Notes: generated from the letters alone by a model not told the origin. DNA of 64,000 nucleotides from Corynebacterium tuberculostearicum (GCF_016894265.1 NZ_CP069791.1:1612001-1676000); one strand, 5' to 3'. Shown: positions 38,167 through 48,654, counted from the stretch's first letter. A program made the numbers and translations.

Positions 38167-38328
38167 TTCACCGCGGCATCGTGCGAGCGGCCGCACTCGA
38201 CCGACTGCGCGGCGACCGAGTCCGCGCGGTATGATGTCAGAAATCCTTTCACCGCACTAGGCCGTGAGCCAAGGCTCTAGCCTGTATGCATACTTCGTGA
38301 CTGTGAGAATAGAAATGGGGCGAACTAG
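38167..38328. other. Gap between yvcK and whiA with small palindromes
   Basis: 162 bases without a gene. GAGCC-AA-GGCTC (38267-38278) and GTATGCATAC (38284-38293) are short perfect palindromes. No clear promoter pair was recognised, though whiA probably has its own. Confidence 0.3.
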
Positions 38329-39318
38329 GTGACCACACCATTGACCGACCAGGTCAAAGAAGAATTGACGGCTGTCGTCGTGCCACGCCAGTCCGCTCGC
38401 GCTGCCGAACTGGCGGCGATGTTGCGATTCGCCGGCGAGCTAGATTTTTCCGGTGACAGCATGTCCTATGAGTTAGAGCTAGAAAGCCACGCCATTGCGC
38501 GGCGCGTCATGACCGCACTCGATGACCTCTATGGGATATCCGCCGAGAGCCACGTTGCGGGCCCAGCAGGAACCACCAAGAAGACTCGCGTAACGGTCCG
38601 CATTTCCACCGGTGCGAAGGAGTTGACCCGTCGGCTGGGCCTTATCACCCGCTCCGGCCATGCAGTCGTGGGTCTGCCGCCGCAGGTCATCTCCGGCACC
38701 GTGGCCGATAGCGAAGCAGCATGGCGCGGAGCCTTCCTTGCCCATGGCAGCCTCACGGAGCCAGGCCGCTCTTCCGCGCTGGAAGTCACCTGCCCGTGCC
38801 AAGAAGCAGCATTGGCATTGGTAGGCTGCGCCCGCCGCCTTGGTATCTCAGCGAAGACCAAGGAGACCCGCGGCGAAGATCGCGTCGTTGTACGCGATGG
38901 CGATGCGATTGGGGCGCTTCTTACCCGGATGGGTGCTCAGGAGACTCGCCTTAGCTGGGAAAAGAAGCGCGTTAAGCGGGAGGCGCACGATACCTCGCGG
39001 CGCCTGGACAATTTTGATGACGCCAACCTTCGGCGCTCTGCTCGCGCTGCGGTTACCGCGGCAGCGCGCGTTGACCGCGCCATGGAGATCCTAGGCGATG
39101 ATGTTCCTGAGCACTTGGCAGATGCAGGCCGCCTGCGTGTTCAGCACCGCGAGGCTTCGCTCGAAGAGCTGGGCCGCTTGGCCGAGCCTCCTATGACCAA
39201 GGACGCGGTAGCAGGGCGTATTCGCCGCTTGCTGTCGATGGCCGATAAACGGGCCGAAGAGCTTGATATCCCCGATACCAATCAAGCGATTACAGATGAC
39301 CTTTTCAACGAATCCTGA
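38329..39318 (+). CDS. whiA: DNA-binding regulator WhiA
   Basis: 329 residues, GTG start. The N-terminal part is a LAGLIDADG-type fold ([18 protein letters not shown] ... [16 protein letters not shown]). The C-terminal helix-turn-helix lies at about residues 280-315 ([20 protein letters not shown]). In actinobacteria WhiA regulates cell division genes, with WhiB-type partners in sporulating species. Followed by a bidirectional terminator. Confidence 0.94.
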   Translation: MTTPLTDQVKEELTAVVVPRQSARAAELAAMLRFAGELDFSGDSMSYELELESHAIARRVMTALDDLYGISAESHVAGPAGTTKKTRVTVRISTGAKELTRRLGLITRSGHAVVGLPPQVISGTVADSEAAWRGAFLAHGSLTEPGRSSALEVTCPCQEAALALVGCARRLGISAKTKETRGEDRVVVRDGDAIGALLTRMGAQETRLSWEKKRVKREAHDTSRRLDNFDDANLRRSARAAVTAAARVDRAMEILGDDVPEHLADAGRLRVQHREASLEELGRLAEPPMTKDAVAGRIRRLLSMADKRAEELDIPDTNQAITDDLFNES

Positions 39319-39345
39319 CCCTCGGAATCACCTACATTAAAAGAA

Positions 39346-39398
39346 CTCCCCGCAGTGCGGATACCGAAGCGGTAGGCGCAGCTGCGGGGAGATTTTTA
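39346..39398. terminator. Bidirectional terminator between whiA and lldP
   Basis: CTCCCCGCAG pairs with CTGCGGGGAG, an inner hairpin (TGCGGATACCG/CGGTAGGCGCA region) fills the loop, and ATTTTTAG follows. On the minus strand the same stem is followed by TTCTTTTA, so it can also stop lldP transcripts. Confidence 0.85.
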
Positions 39399-39450
39399 GT
39401 GCCTTCCCGGCTAGCAGGTGCGCAACCGGCTAGCCAGAAGCGTTAAAGAA

Positions 39451-41097
39451 CTAGGGCACGAGGAATCCTAGGACGTTTGTCATCAAGAACACGATGACGC
39501 ATACAAAGGCTAGGAAAGCCACGGAGTAGCCCACTACGTTCTTCAGGATGACAGATTCCTTGCCCTCCATATTGACGGCGGTAGCCGCAATAGCCAGGGA
39601 CTGCGGGGAGATCATCTTGCCCACAACGCCACCTGCGGTATTGGCCGCGAGCATGAGGTCAGGGTTTACGCTGATTCGCTCTGCCGCTGCTACCTGCAGG
39701 TTGGCAAAGAGGGCATTAGCAGACGTATCGGAGCCAGTAACCGCGGTACCAATCCAGCCCAGGACTGGGGCGAAGAGCGCAAAGATGCCGCCGGCAGAAG
39801 AGACGAACTCACCAATAGCAATAGTCTGGCCGGAGTAGTTCATCGTATAGGCCAAAGCCAGCACCAAGATGATGGTAAGGGCCGAGAACTTCATGCGGCT
39901 GACGACGTCCCCAAAGGCGCTTACCGGTTGCCCAAAGCTTAGGCTGTAGCGGCCATTTTCGTTGAAGAAGTGGTAGACAACCGCAACGATAATGCCCGAG
40001 AGCAGCAGGAGCGTACCTGGGTTGCCAAAGACATTGAAGCTGAAGCTGGTATCCATGAGGTTGCCGTCGGCGTCGACAATCGCGTCATCAAGCAAAGGCC
40101 AGGCAAAGTGGAGCTTGAGGAATCCGAAGATAGCGGGGACGGCGGTTGCCACGGCAAAGACAACGGTCACTACGGCGTAAGGAAGCAGCGCCATCCAGAT
40201 ACGGCGTCCGTTGAGGTCAGTGGTGGACTCGGCGGCAGGCAGCTCGAGACGCTCGCGCAACTCCTTGACGCCCTTTGGCTTCCATACCCGGAGGAAGGCG
40301 AAAGCACAGCCCAACGAGACGATGCAGGCGATGACGTTGGTGAGCTGGTAGGCAAAGAAAGTCGCGGCCAACCACTGAGCCAACGCGAAGGAAATGCCAA
40401 TCACGGCAGCGGCCGGGGCAGTTTCCTTGACACCGCGGAAGCCGTCCAAGATGAAGGCGATGAGGAATGGCACGATGGCGGCGATGAGCAGCACCTGCAA
40501 GGAGATAAGTGCTGCAATGTCGTGGGTTTGCTCGGCGCTGCGACCGGCTACCTCGCCCGCAGTGGTTACCGGGATGCCAACCGCGCCAAAAGCAACCGGA
40601 GCGGTATTAGCAATCAGAACTACTGTTGCCGCGCGCAGTGGCTTCACGCCAAGGGCCATGATCATGGTTGCGGTAATGGCCACGGGGGCGCCGAAGCCAG
40701 CGAGGGCCTCCAACAAACCGCCAAAACAGAAGGCGATGAGGATAGCCTGAATGCGAATATCGCCATCACCCAGGAGGTCGAAGGTCTTGCGCAGATCCTC
40801 GAAGCGCCCGGAGGCTACGGTGATTTCATAGAACCAGATTGCGGTAATGATGACCCAGACAATGGGCAGGAGACCGAATAGCCCGCCGCGTACGGCGGAG
40901 GACAAAGCCATATCTACCGGCATGGAGAAGCCGGCGATGGCAATAATGAGGGATACTGCCAGGGCAACGGCGCCAGAAGTATGCGCGCGTGCCTTTACGC
41001 CTAGCAGCATGATAAAGAATGCAATGAGCGGGAGAATCGCCACCAGGGCGGTAAGCCCGAGGCTGTCACCCACAGCAGAGGTATTTATTTCGAACAA
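39451..41097 (-). CDS. lldP: L-lactate permease (LctP family)
   Basis: Lactate/glycolate:proton symporter in the cytoplasmic membrane. About 548 residues from a TTG at 41097 (MFEINTSAVGDSLGL) that follows AAGGACG; the longer frame upstream crosses a hairpin and lacks a site. About 13-14 membrane helices are evident from repeated hydrophobic stretches. Family signatures include LEALAGFGAPVAITATM, NTAPVAFGAVGIPV and GSDTSANALFANLQVAAA. No lldD or regulator gene is adjacent. In C. glutamicum the homologue lies elsewhere, so its place between whiA and gapA is a rearrangement. Confidence 0.9.
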   Translation of the reverse strand: MFEINTSAVGDSLGLTALVAILPLIAFFIMLLGVKARAHTSGAVALAVSLIIAIAGFSMPVDMALSSAVRGGLFGLLPIVWVIITAIWFYEITVASGRFEDLRKTFDLLGDGDIRIQAILIAFCFGGLLEALAGFGAPVAITATMIMALGVKPLRAATVVLIANTAPVAFGAVGIPVTTAGEVAGRSAEQTHDIAALISLQVLLIAAIVPFLIAFILDGFRGVKETAPAAAVIGISFALAQWLAATFFAYQLTNVIACIVSLGCAFAFLRVWKPKGVKELRERLELPAAESTTDLNGRRIWMALLPYAVVTVVFAVATAVPAIFGFLKLHFAWPLLDDAIVDADGNLMDTSFSFNVFGNPGTLLLLSGIIVAVVYHFFNENGRYSLSFGQPVSAFGDVVSRMKFSALTIILVLALAYTMNYSGQTIAIGEFVSSAGGIFALFAPVLGWIGTAVTGSDTSANALFANLQVAAAERISVNPDLMLAANTAGGVVGKMISPQSLAIAATAVNMEGKESVILKNVVGYSVAFLAFVCVIVFLMTNVLGFLVP

Positions 41098-41126
41098 GAG
41101 ACGTCCTTGATTTCTACGGTGGTCTT

Positions 41127-41146
41127 GCCCGTAGGAAACTACGGGC
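41127..41146 (-). promoter_or_regulatory. Hairpin in the lldP 5' leader with an alternative partner
   Basis: On the minus strand GCCCGTAG-TTTC-CTACGGGC is a perfect 8-base-pair hairpin, 30 bases before the proposed TTG. A second CCGTAG follows at 41113-41118 and could pair with the same CTACGG, making two exclusive structures just ahead of the AAGGA site. Whether this controls translation is not shown. Confidence 0.4.
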
Positions 41147-41304
41147 ACCTGAAAGCATTCTCACGGTGACCAACGGTGGCGCTAGAGCAGGCAGGGTTGC
41201 CTTAAACGCTTTGTGAGCCAGTGAGTAAAGAAAGCATATCGTGCTGTGGGTGTCGCGGAAACAATACGGTCGTCTTATTAGGCGTCAGTAGCAGTGCTGC
41301 GAAA

Positions 41305-41318
41305 TGTCCGATCGGACA
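41305..41318. promoter_or_regulatory. Perfect palindrome TGTCCGATCGGACA
   Basis: Fourteen bases, fully symmetric, in the lldP/gapA control region. It does not match the LldR, GlxR, McbR or DtxR patterns I know, so the binding protein is unassigned. The form fits a TetR- or similar dimeric repressor. Confidence 0.45.
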
Positions 41319-41346
41319 GAGGCGGGCACAACCCCCAAAGCGTGTA

Positions 41347-41362
41347 AGTGATATATCTCACG
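41347..41362. promoter_or_regulatory. GlxR (CRP-type) binding site candidate
   Basis: AGTGATATATCTCACG matches the GlxR/CRP pattern TGTGA-N6-TCACA at the inner GTGA-N6-TCAC. It lies between lldP and gapA and could serve either gene under cAMP control. Confidence 0.6.
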
Positions 41363-41524
41363 TTGACAGGGTAAACCCAACACAAACCCACGTGTTCGGG
41401 CTTATCCAGCGGGTTTGTATGTGGGAAATAAAAAGGATCGGAAAGAGTGTACGCGCTTTTGGAAAGTCTGTCATCTACTAGTTCTTAAGGCCGCTGGGAG
41501 TCTGCGCTGACCAAAAACGCTCGG

Positions 41525-42646
<1,122 letters not shown>

Positions 42647-42673
42647 ACTAGAGCTCTAGCAATGAGGAACCGG

Positions 42674-42716
42674 CCCGATGCAAGCCTTAACGGCGCTGCG
42701 TCGCGGCCGGTATTCT
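42674..42716 (+). terminator. Hairpin between gapA and pgk (possible attenuator)
   Basis: ACCGGCC and GGCCGGT pair across about 27 bases and TATTCTT follows. It may lower pgk-tpiA transcript levels relative to gapA or stabilise the gapA mRNA end. Confidence 0.45.
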
Positions 42717-42763
42717 TATGTCTATAGCCTTTTAACCCGTCCGAATTAATTAAGGAGTAAATA

Positions 42764-43981
42764 ATGGCTTTCCAGACACTTGACGATCTTCTCAAGGAGG
42801 GCGTCGAATCCCGCCACGTTCTCGTCCGCTCTGACTTCAATGTTCCACTCGATGAAGAGGGAAACATTACCGATCCCGGACGTATCAACGCTTCTCTTCC
42901 GACCATCAAGGCACTGGTTGAGGGCGGCGCAAAGGTTATCCTTTCCGCACACCTGGGTCGTCCAAAGGGTGAGGTAAACCCTAAGTTCTCTTTGGCTCCA
43001 GTAGCTGAAGCGCTGTCTGAAGCGCTTGACCAGTACGTTGCCCTAGCCGGCGACGTCACCGGAGAAGACGCTCATGAGCGTGCCAACGGCCTCAACGATG
43101 GCGACGTGATGTTGGTAGAAAACGTCCGCTTCGACCCCCGTGAGACCTCCAAGGACGAGGCTGAGCGCGGCCAGTTCGCTGACGAGCTCGTTGCTCTGGC
43201 GGCCGATAATGGCGCTTTCGTCTCCGATGGCTTTGGCGTTGTCCACCGTGCGCAGGCATCGGTGTATGACGTCGCTAAGCGCCTGCCGGCTTACGCAGGC
43301 AAGCTCGTAGAAAAGGAACTGTCGGTTCTGTCCACCGTAGCTAAGGAGCCGGAGCACCCGTACGTGGTTGTCCTCGGCGGCGCCAAGGTTTCGGACAAGC
43401 TCGGCGTGATTGAAGCACTGGCCGGCAAGGCAGACAAGGTCATCATTGGTGGCGGCATGTGCTACACCCTGCTGGCTGCCAAGGGCTACAACGTGCAAGA
43501 GTCCCTCCTGCAGGAAGATCAGATCGAAAACTGCAAGGATCTGCTCGAGCGCTTTGGTGACAAGCTGGTGCTTCCGGTTGATCTGATTGCTGCAAGCAAG
43601 TTCGCGGCGGATGCAGAGACCCAGGTGGTCGAGCTCGATAGCATCCCTGAGAGCTGGATGTCCCTGGATATTGGGCCAAAGTCCGTGGAAAAGTTCGCGG
43701 AGTTTCTTGCTTCCTCTAAGACCGTCTTCTGGAATGGCCCGATGGGCGTATTCGAAATGGAGGCCTTCTCCAAGGGCACCGCTGGTGTAGCGCAGGCTAT
43801 TATCGACGCCACCGCAAACAACGGTTCCTTCTCCGTCGTCGGTGGCGGCGACTCCGCTGCCTCCGTGCGCATGCTGGGCTTGGACGAGGACGGCTTCAGC
43901 CACATCTCCACCGGTGGCGGCGCCTCCCTCGAGTACCTTGAGGGCAAGGAGCTTCCGGGCGTATCTGTCCTGGAAGCCTAA
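42764..43981 (+). CDS. pgk: Phosphoglycerate kinase
   Basis: Makes ATP from 1,3-bisphosphoglycerate. 405 residues. [16 protein letters not shown] is the substrate-binding start, [17 protein letters not shown] follows, [18 protein letters not shown] opens the nucleotide domain, and [10 protein letters not shown] and GGGDSAASV lie near the end. AAGGAG precedes the ATG. tpiA follows after 39 bases. Confidence 0.97.
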   Translation: MAFQTLDDLLKEGVESRHVLVRSDFNVPLDEEGNITDPGRINASLPTIKALVEGGAKVILSAHLGRPKGEVNPKFSLAPVAEALSEALDQYVALAGDVTGEDAHERANGLNDGDVMLVENVRFDPRETSKDEAERGQFADELVALAADNGAFVSDGFGVVHRAQASVYDVAKRLPAYAGKLVEKELSVLSTVAKEPEHPYVVVLGGAKVSDKLGVIEALAGKADKVIIGGGMCYTLLAAKGYNVQESLLQEDQIENCKDLLERFGDKLVLPVDLIAASKFAADAETQVVELDSIPESWMSLDIGPKSVEKFAEFLASSKTVFWNGPMGVFEMEAFSKGTAGVAQAIIDATANNGSFSVVGGGDSAASVRMLGLDEDGFSHISTGGGASLEYLEGKELPGVSVLEA

Positions 43982-44020
43982 AACTGCCTGATCAACTTGC
44001 CAGAAAGAGAGGAAAAATTC

Positions 44021-44803
44021 ATGGCACGCACCCCACTTATTGCAGGTAACTGGAAAATGAACCTCGACCACGTCGAGGCCATCGGCTCCGTTCAGAAGTT
44101 CGCCTTCTCCCTGCCAAAGGACTACTACGAAAAGGTCGACGTGGCCTACATGGTCCCGTTTACTGATATCCGCACTGTCCAAACGTTGGTAGAAGGCGAC
44201 AAGCTACAGGTCACCTACGGTGCGCAGGACATCTCTAAGCACGAGTCCGGCGCATTCACTGGTGAAGTATCTGGCAAGATGCTGGCCAAACTCGGCTGCA
44301 GCTGGGTGGTCGTGGGCCACTCGGAGCGCCGTCAGTACCACGGCGAGACCGATAAGCTTGTTGCAGAAAAGGCAGCCGCAGCATTGGACAATGGCATCAG
44401 CCCCATCGTGTGCGTGGGCGAGCCGCTGGCTGTACGCGAGGCCGGTACCCACGTGGACTACGTGGTTAACCAGACCCGCAATTCTTTGGCTGGCCTGAGC
44501 GCAGACCAGCTTGCCAAGACTGTTATCGCCTACGAGCCAGTTTGGGCGATTGGCACCGGCAAGGTTGCCTCCGCAGACGATGCCCAGGAAGTCTGCGCCG
44601 CTATCCGTGAGCTCGTAAAGGAGCTCGCAGGCGAGGAGGTTGCTGCAGGTATCCGCATTCTCTACGGTGGTTCCGTCAAGGTTGATTCCGTTGCAGAGAT
44701 TGTCAGCAAGCCTGACGTCGACGGCGGCCTCATTGGTGGCGCTTCCTTGGTCGGCGAGGAGTTTGCCAAGTTGGCTGCCAACGCAGCTAATGCCCTGAGC
44801 TAA
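44021..44803 (+). CDS. tpiA: Triosephosphate isomerase
   Basis: Interconverts DHAP and glyceraldehyde 3-phosphate. 260 residues from ATG 44021 after AGAGAGGA. Motifs: [25 protein letters not shown] with the catalytic His, [16 protein letters not shown] with the catalytic Glu, and ILYGGSVK. In C. glutamicum ppc follows this gene; here secG comes next. Confidence 0.97.
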   Translation: MARTPLIAGNWKMNLDHVEAIGSVQKFAFSLPKDYYEKVDVAYMVPFTDIRTVQTLVEGDKLQVTYGAQDISKHESGAFTGEVSGKMLAKLGCSWVVVGHSERRQYHGETDKLVAEKAAAALDNGISPIVCVGEPLAVREAGTHVDYVVNQTRNSLAGLSADQLAKTVIAYEPVWAIGTGKVASADDAQEVCAAIRELVKELAGEEVAAGIRILYGGSVKVDSVAEIVSKPDVDGGLIGGASLVGEEFAKLAANAANALS

Positions 44804-44873
44804 CAGGAGTTATCACCTATCACAGGTTCGCGCTAAGGCGCGGGTTGGAATGGTTCCTGCCCGCGCCATCGTG

Positions 44874-44956
44874 TACAGTGGGCTGGTGTGATTGCTTTGC
44901 TGTACGCGAAGCCTAAAAGTACGACTCCGCGCTAGCGGGTGGCGAGAGTTACCCGC
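44874..44956 (+). promoter_or_regulatory. secG promoter and leader with a 15-residue leader ORF
   Basis: TACAGT (44874-44879) is a -10 candidate. GTG 44888, 8 bases on, opens a frame of 15 codons ending TAG at 44935 (MIALLYAKPKSTTPR). Its stop overlaps the hairpin GCGGGT/ACCCGC (44935-44940 with 44951-44956), 32 bases before the secG ATG. The layout resembles a leader-peptide arrangement, but a chance open frame is possible. Confidence 0.35.
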
Positions 44957-44987
44957 AGGGCGCACGTTAGAAATAAGGATTATCCTC

Positions 44988-45221
44988 ATGGTCTTGGCAC
45001 TGGAAATCATCTTGGTCATCGCAGCTATTTTGATGTCCATCTTCGTGCTGCTGCACAAGGGCAAAGGTGGTGGCCTGTCCAGCCTCTTCGGCGGTGGCGT
45101 GCAGTCGAACCTGTCCGGCTCGACCGTCGTGGAAAAGAACCTGGACCGTTACACCGTGGTAATGGTAATTATCTGGCTTGCGTGCATCGTAGGCCTCAAC
45201 CTCATCCAGGCATTCGCTTAA
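44988..45221 (+). CDS. secG: Preprotein translocase subunit SecG
   Basis: Membrane partner of SecYE in protein export. 77 residues from ATG 44988, preceded by AAGGA at 8 bases. Two membrane helices: VLALEIILVIAAILMSIFVL and TVVMVIIWLACIVGLNLI. The loop between has GGGLSSLFGGGVQSNLSGS, the typical SecG sequence. It has its own leader rather than being tightly joined to tpiA. Confidence 0.95.
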   Translation: MVLALEIILVIAAILMSIFVLLHKGKGGGLSSLFGGGVQSNLSGSTVVEKNLDRYTVVMVIIWLACIVGLNLIQAFA

Positions 45222-45240
45222 GCTACCAGCTGGAATAGCG

Positions 45241-45316
45241 AAAGCGCCGGTATCGGCTTCCAACCTCTTGGTTCCCTGTGGGAACTGGCGGTGGGGAAGC
45301 GGTACCGGCGCTTTTT
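45241..45316. terminator. Terminator between secG and pgl
   Basis: AAAGCGCCGGTATCGGCTTCC pairs with the GGAAGCGGTACCGGCGCTTT region, followed by TTTTTGCG; one mismatch and long loop. It serves secG clearly and possibly pgl from the other side. Confidence 0.8.
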
Positions 45317-45367
45317 GCGTGGCACCGAGCCACAAGTTCAGCTCGGCTGCGCGCTAGGCGGCCGTAC

Positions 45368-46129
45368 CTAGAGCTCGGATGCGGCGTCATCGGCAAGGAA
45401 GAGGATGGTTTCTTCCTTGCCGTGCGCGCCTGCAGCCGGCCATTCTTCGGGCTCAGCGCCTTCAACGACGTGCTTGGCAGCTTCCGCCTTGGCCTCGCCG
45501 GCAACGAGGAGCCAAATACGAGCAGACTTGTTTACCGCGGGAAGAGTAAGGGTGATGCGCTCGCTCGGCGGCTTGGGGGAGTCGTGAACGGGAACAGCTA
45601 GCTCTTCTTGTTCTCGAACCGCCTCAGAATGGGGGAACAAGGAATTGATATGGCCCTCTTCGCCCATTCCCAGCAGATGCAGGTCGAATCCGTTCGGGGC
45701 GAATTCCTTTAGCTCTGGCTCATACGCACTCGCTGCGGCTTCCATGGACACCGCACCCAGATCAAAACCGTGGATATTCTGGTCCGGAATATCTACGTGG
45801 TTGAGCAGGGCACTGCGTGCTTGACCCTCATTAGAATCTGCGTCAGAGACGGGCACATTACGCTCGTCGCCGAAAAAGACGTGAACGCGCGACCAATCGA
45901 TGCGCTGGGCTGGAAAGTCCTCGCCTTGCTGCTGTGCCGCGAAATCCAAACGGGCCAGCTCGTGAAGAACGCCAATTCCAGCGCCGCCGCCGGTTAGGAC
46001 AACTCGCGCGACCCCATCGTGGTGGAGCCCGCCACCGGCGGCTTGGATACGCGCTACGGTATCCACGAATTTCAGCGCGGCCTGGGAGATAAGGTCATCC
46101 ACATCGCTTACGCGGTGAAGAGTTACCAT
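45368..46129 (-). CDS. pgl: 6-phosphogluconolactonase
   Basis: Hydrolyses 6-phosphogluconolactone in the oxidative pentose phosphate pathway. 253 residues. VVLTGGGAGIGVLHEL is the N-terminal binding loop, VHVFFGDERNVPVSDADSNE and FDLHLLGMGEEGHINSLFPH are the family signatures. Last gene of tkt-tal-zwf-opcA-pgl; 42 bases after opcA. Confidence 0.96.
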   Translation of the reverse strand: MVTLHRVSDVDDLISQAALKFVDTVARIQAAGGGLHHDGVARVVLTGGGAGIGVLHELARLDFAAQQQGEDFPAQRIDWSRVHVFFGDERNVPVSDADSNEGQARSALLNHVDIPDQNIHGFDLGAVSMEAAASAYEPELKEFAPNGFDLHLLGMGEEGHINSLFPHSEAVREQEELAVPVHDSPKPPSERITLTLPAVNKSARIWLLVAGEAKAEAAKHVVEGAEPEEWPAAGAHGKEETILFLADDAASEL

Positions 46130-46171
46130 GAGGTATCGCTATCCTTTGCAAAGAATCAGAGTTAAGCCGTT

Positions 46172-47107
46172 TTACTGCTTACTGTAGTCTACTTGGGCTA
46201 GCGCACGGAGCGCTTGCGCATAAGTCTTATCGGCATCCAGATGGCGCAATTCTTCAGAGAGAACCTCAGCTTGGGAGCGCTTGCTAAGGCTCACCAGGGA
46301 ATCCGGGGAACCTGGAACGCACACACGCACCGTGCGCTCGTCGACGACATCTACGTCGACGTGGCTCGTTTCCCGGTTAAACCGCAAGTGGGTCACTGGG
46401 AAGTGCGGCTCCTGAGAGTCGGTCACTGTGCGGTGGACGGGGACTGCCAGACGATCGAGGAGCCATCCGGCCGCGAAGTCTGGAGCTGGGTGGCCCGCAG
46501 GGCCCGCTACCTCGACGGACTGCACCGGCTCGTGAGGATGGCGGTCCAATGCGGAGGCCACGACGCCGCGCCACAAAGTGATGGCGGCCCAGGACATATC
46601 GGAATCGCCCGGCGTGTAACCGGCGGATAAGGTGCGCAGATCTTCGCCAGTGACGCGTCCGTCATGGGCAACGTTGGTGATGCGGCGTTGAGCCAGTTTG
46701 CCCACAGAGCTGGCAGCTGGATCGGGCGGGCACAGAGTAGGCCACCAGGCGACCAAGGGGGTATCGGGAAGCAGCAGTGGAGTAACGACTGCCTCGTCCT
46801 GGTTTGCCAAAGCGCCGTGCAACTTCATGATAACCATCTCAGAAGCACCCGCTTCACCACCCACGCGCAGCTGCGCGTCAAGGTGGGTATCTGCCTGCGG
46901 GTCGCCCGTCACGACGACCAGAACGCGCGACGGGTGCTCGTGGGAGGCATCGCGCACGGAGGCCAGAATGTTTTCCAGATCATCGTCCTCGCGGGCAGCC
47001 ACGATTAGGGTGAGTACTCGGCCGGTAGTAAGGGTGTAATGCTCCTGGGCCTCTACTAGCTTTTTGGAGATTTCACGCGTAGTGGTGTTGGGCAATGGAA
47101 TAATCAT
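46172..47107 (-). CDS. opcA: Glucose-6-phosphate dehydrogenase assembly protein
   Basis: Needed for full G6PDH activity; it forms a complex with Zwf in C. glutamicum. 311 residues. Starts MIIPLPNTTTREISKKLVEA; typical later segments are DTPLVAWWPTLCPPDPAAS and AITLWRGVVASALDR. No catalytic motif of its own. Its start is 14 bases after the zwf stop, in the conserved zwf-opcA-pgl order. Confidence 0.95.
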   Translation of the reverse strand: MIIPLPNTTTREISKKLVEAQEHYTLTTGRVLTLIVAAREDDDLENILASVRDASHEHPSRVLVVVTGDPQADTHLDAQLRVGGEAGASEMVIMKLHGALANQDEAVVTPLLLPDTPLVAWWPTLCPPDPAASSVGKLAQRRITNVAHDGRVTGEDLRTLSAGYTPGDSDMSWAAITLWRGVVASALDRHPHEPVQSVEVAGPAGHPAPDFAAGWLLDRLAVPVHRTVTDSQEPHFPVTHLRFNRETSHVDVDVVDERTVRVCVPGSPDSLVSLSKRSQAEVLSEELRHLDADKTYAQALRALAQVDYSKQ

Positions 47108-47121
47108 TGTCTGCGTCCCTC

Positions 47122-48654
47122 CTATGGGCGGCGCCAGGAGTGGCCCCGGCGGCGCAACATTCTATCGGCGGATTCCGGGCCCCACGTGCCAGCACGGTAT
47201 TCCTCCGGCTGGCCTGCTTCGGCCCAGTAATCGATGATGGGATCCAAAATCGACCAGGAAAGTTCCACCTCTTCGTTAGTGGGGAAGAGCGAGGACTCAT
47301 CGAGGAGGGCATCCAAAATCAGTCGCTCGTATGCTTCCGGAGATTCCTCGGTAAAGGCCTCAGCATAAGCAAAGTCCATATTGACGTCGCGGACCTCCAT
47401 GGTGGAGCCGGGCACCTTGGAACCAAAGCGCATGGTGACACCTTCATCCGGCTGTACGCGGATGACGACGGCGTTTCGGCCCAGCGCATCGGTCTGGCCG
47501 TCGACGAATGGTTGATTTGGCGCTGCCTTGAATACCAGCGCAATCTCGGTCACGCGGCGGCCCAAGCGCTTGCCCGTGCGCAGGTAGAAAGGCACTCCTC
47601 CCCAGCGGCGGGAGTTCACTTCCAAGGTGCAGGCTGCATAGGTCTCCGTCGTGGACTCCGGATCGAAGCCTTCTTCTTCGCGCAGGCCCTTGACAAACTC
47701 GGAGCCTTGCCAGCCGGCGGAGTACTGGCCGCGAGCAGTCGTCTTATTGAGTGGGTGCACAGCGTGGGTAGCGCGCAGCACCTTGACCTTTTCTGCCTGC
47801 AGGGCCTCGGGCTCGAAGGAGGAGGGTTCTTCCATTGCAACTAGAGCCAAAAGCTGCAGCAGGTGGTTCTGGATGACGTCTCGAGCCGCACCGATGCCGT
47901 CATAGTATCCGGCACGGCCGCCCAAGCCAATATCTTCGGCCATGGTGATTTGGACGTGATCGATGTAGTGAGCGTTCCACATGGGCTCAAAAATTTGATT
48001 GGCAAAGCGCAAAGCCATGATGTTTTGCACCGTCTCCTTGCCCAAATAATGGTCAATGCGGAACACCGCGGACTCAGGGAAGACGGCGTTGACAATCTCA
48101 TTGAGCTTGCGGGCAGACTCTTGATCGTGGCCGAAAGGCTTCTCAATGATTACTCGGCGCCACGAGTCCTCGACGGAGTTGGCCATACCCACCCGCTCCA
48201 GCTGGTGGCAGATATTGGAGAAGAATTCCGGTGGAACCGAAAGGTAGTATGCCCAGTTGCTGCCGGTACCGCGCTCGCGATCTAGCTCGCCCAAACGCGC
48301 CGAGAGGCGATCGAATCCAGCATCGTCGAAAGAGCCTTGTACAAATTCGATGCCCTGAGATAGATGCTGCCAGACATCTTCATTGAACTCGGTACGTGAG
48401 CCAGCGATGACGGCTGAGCGAACGTAGTCACAGAATGCGACCTTGTCCCAGTCACGGCGACCATAACCCACAAGGGTAAAGCCAGCGGGGAGGAGACCAC
48501 GGCTTGCTAGGTCGTAGATTGCGGGCAGTAGCTTTTTATATGCTAGGTCACCGGTAACGCCGAAGATGACCATGCCCGCGGGTCCTGCGATTCGCGGCAA
48601 TCGCTTGTCGCTGGCATTGCGCAAGGGGTTGACCCAAGCGGCTGAGTCGGTCAC
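47122..48654 (-). CDS. zwf: Glucose-6-phosphate 1-dehydrogenase
   Basis: First step of the oxidative pentose phosphate pathway, main NADPH source. 510 residues from GTG 48654, preceded by AGGAAGGA. VIFGVTGDLAYKKLLPAIYDL is the NADP-binding start (GxxGDLAxxK), and RIDHYLGKETVQNIMALRF holds the catalytic His region. The C-terminus (AEAGQPEEYRAGTWGPESAD) is standard. A hairpin and a -10 lie just upstream, so it may have its own promoter. Confidence 0.97.
   Translation of the reverse strand: MTDSAAWVNPLRNASDKRLPRIAGPAGMVIFGVTGDLAYKKLLPAIYDLASRGLLPAGFTLVGYGRRDWDKVAFCDYVRSAVIAGSRTEFNEDVWQHLSQGIEFVQGSFDDAGFDRLSARLGELDRERGTGSNWAYYLSVPPEFFSNICHQLERVGMANSVEDSWRRVIIEKPFGHDQESARKLNEIVNAVFPESAVFRIDHYLGKETVQNIMALRFANQIFEPMWNAHYIDHVQITMAEDIGLGGRAGYYDGIGAARDVIQNHLLQLLALVAMEEPSSFEPEALQAEKVKVLRATHAVHPLNKTTARGQYSAGWQGSEFVKGLREEEGFDPESTTETYAACTLEVNSRRWGGVPFYLRTGKRLGRRVTEIALVFKAAPNQPFVDGQTDALGRNAVVIRVQPDEGVTMRFGSKVPGSTMEVRDVNMDFAYAEAFTEESPEAYERLILDALLDESSLFPTNEEVELSWSILDPIIDYWAEAGQPEEYRAGTWGPESADRMLRRRGHSWRRP

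Noticed and set aside
42648..42659. Palindrome CTAGAGCTCTAG after gapA as an operator
   Set aside because: It lies between the stop codon and a hairpin inside the operon, so an operator role is unlikely; it may be part of an mRNA end structure.
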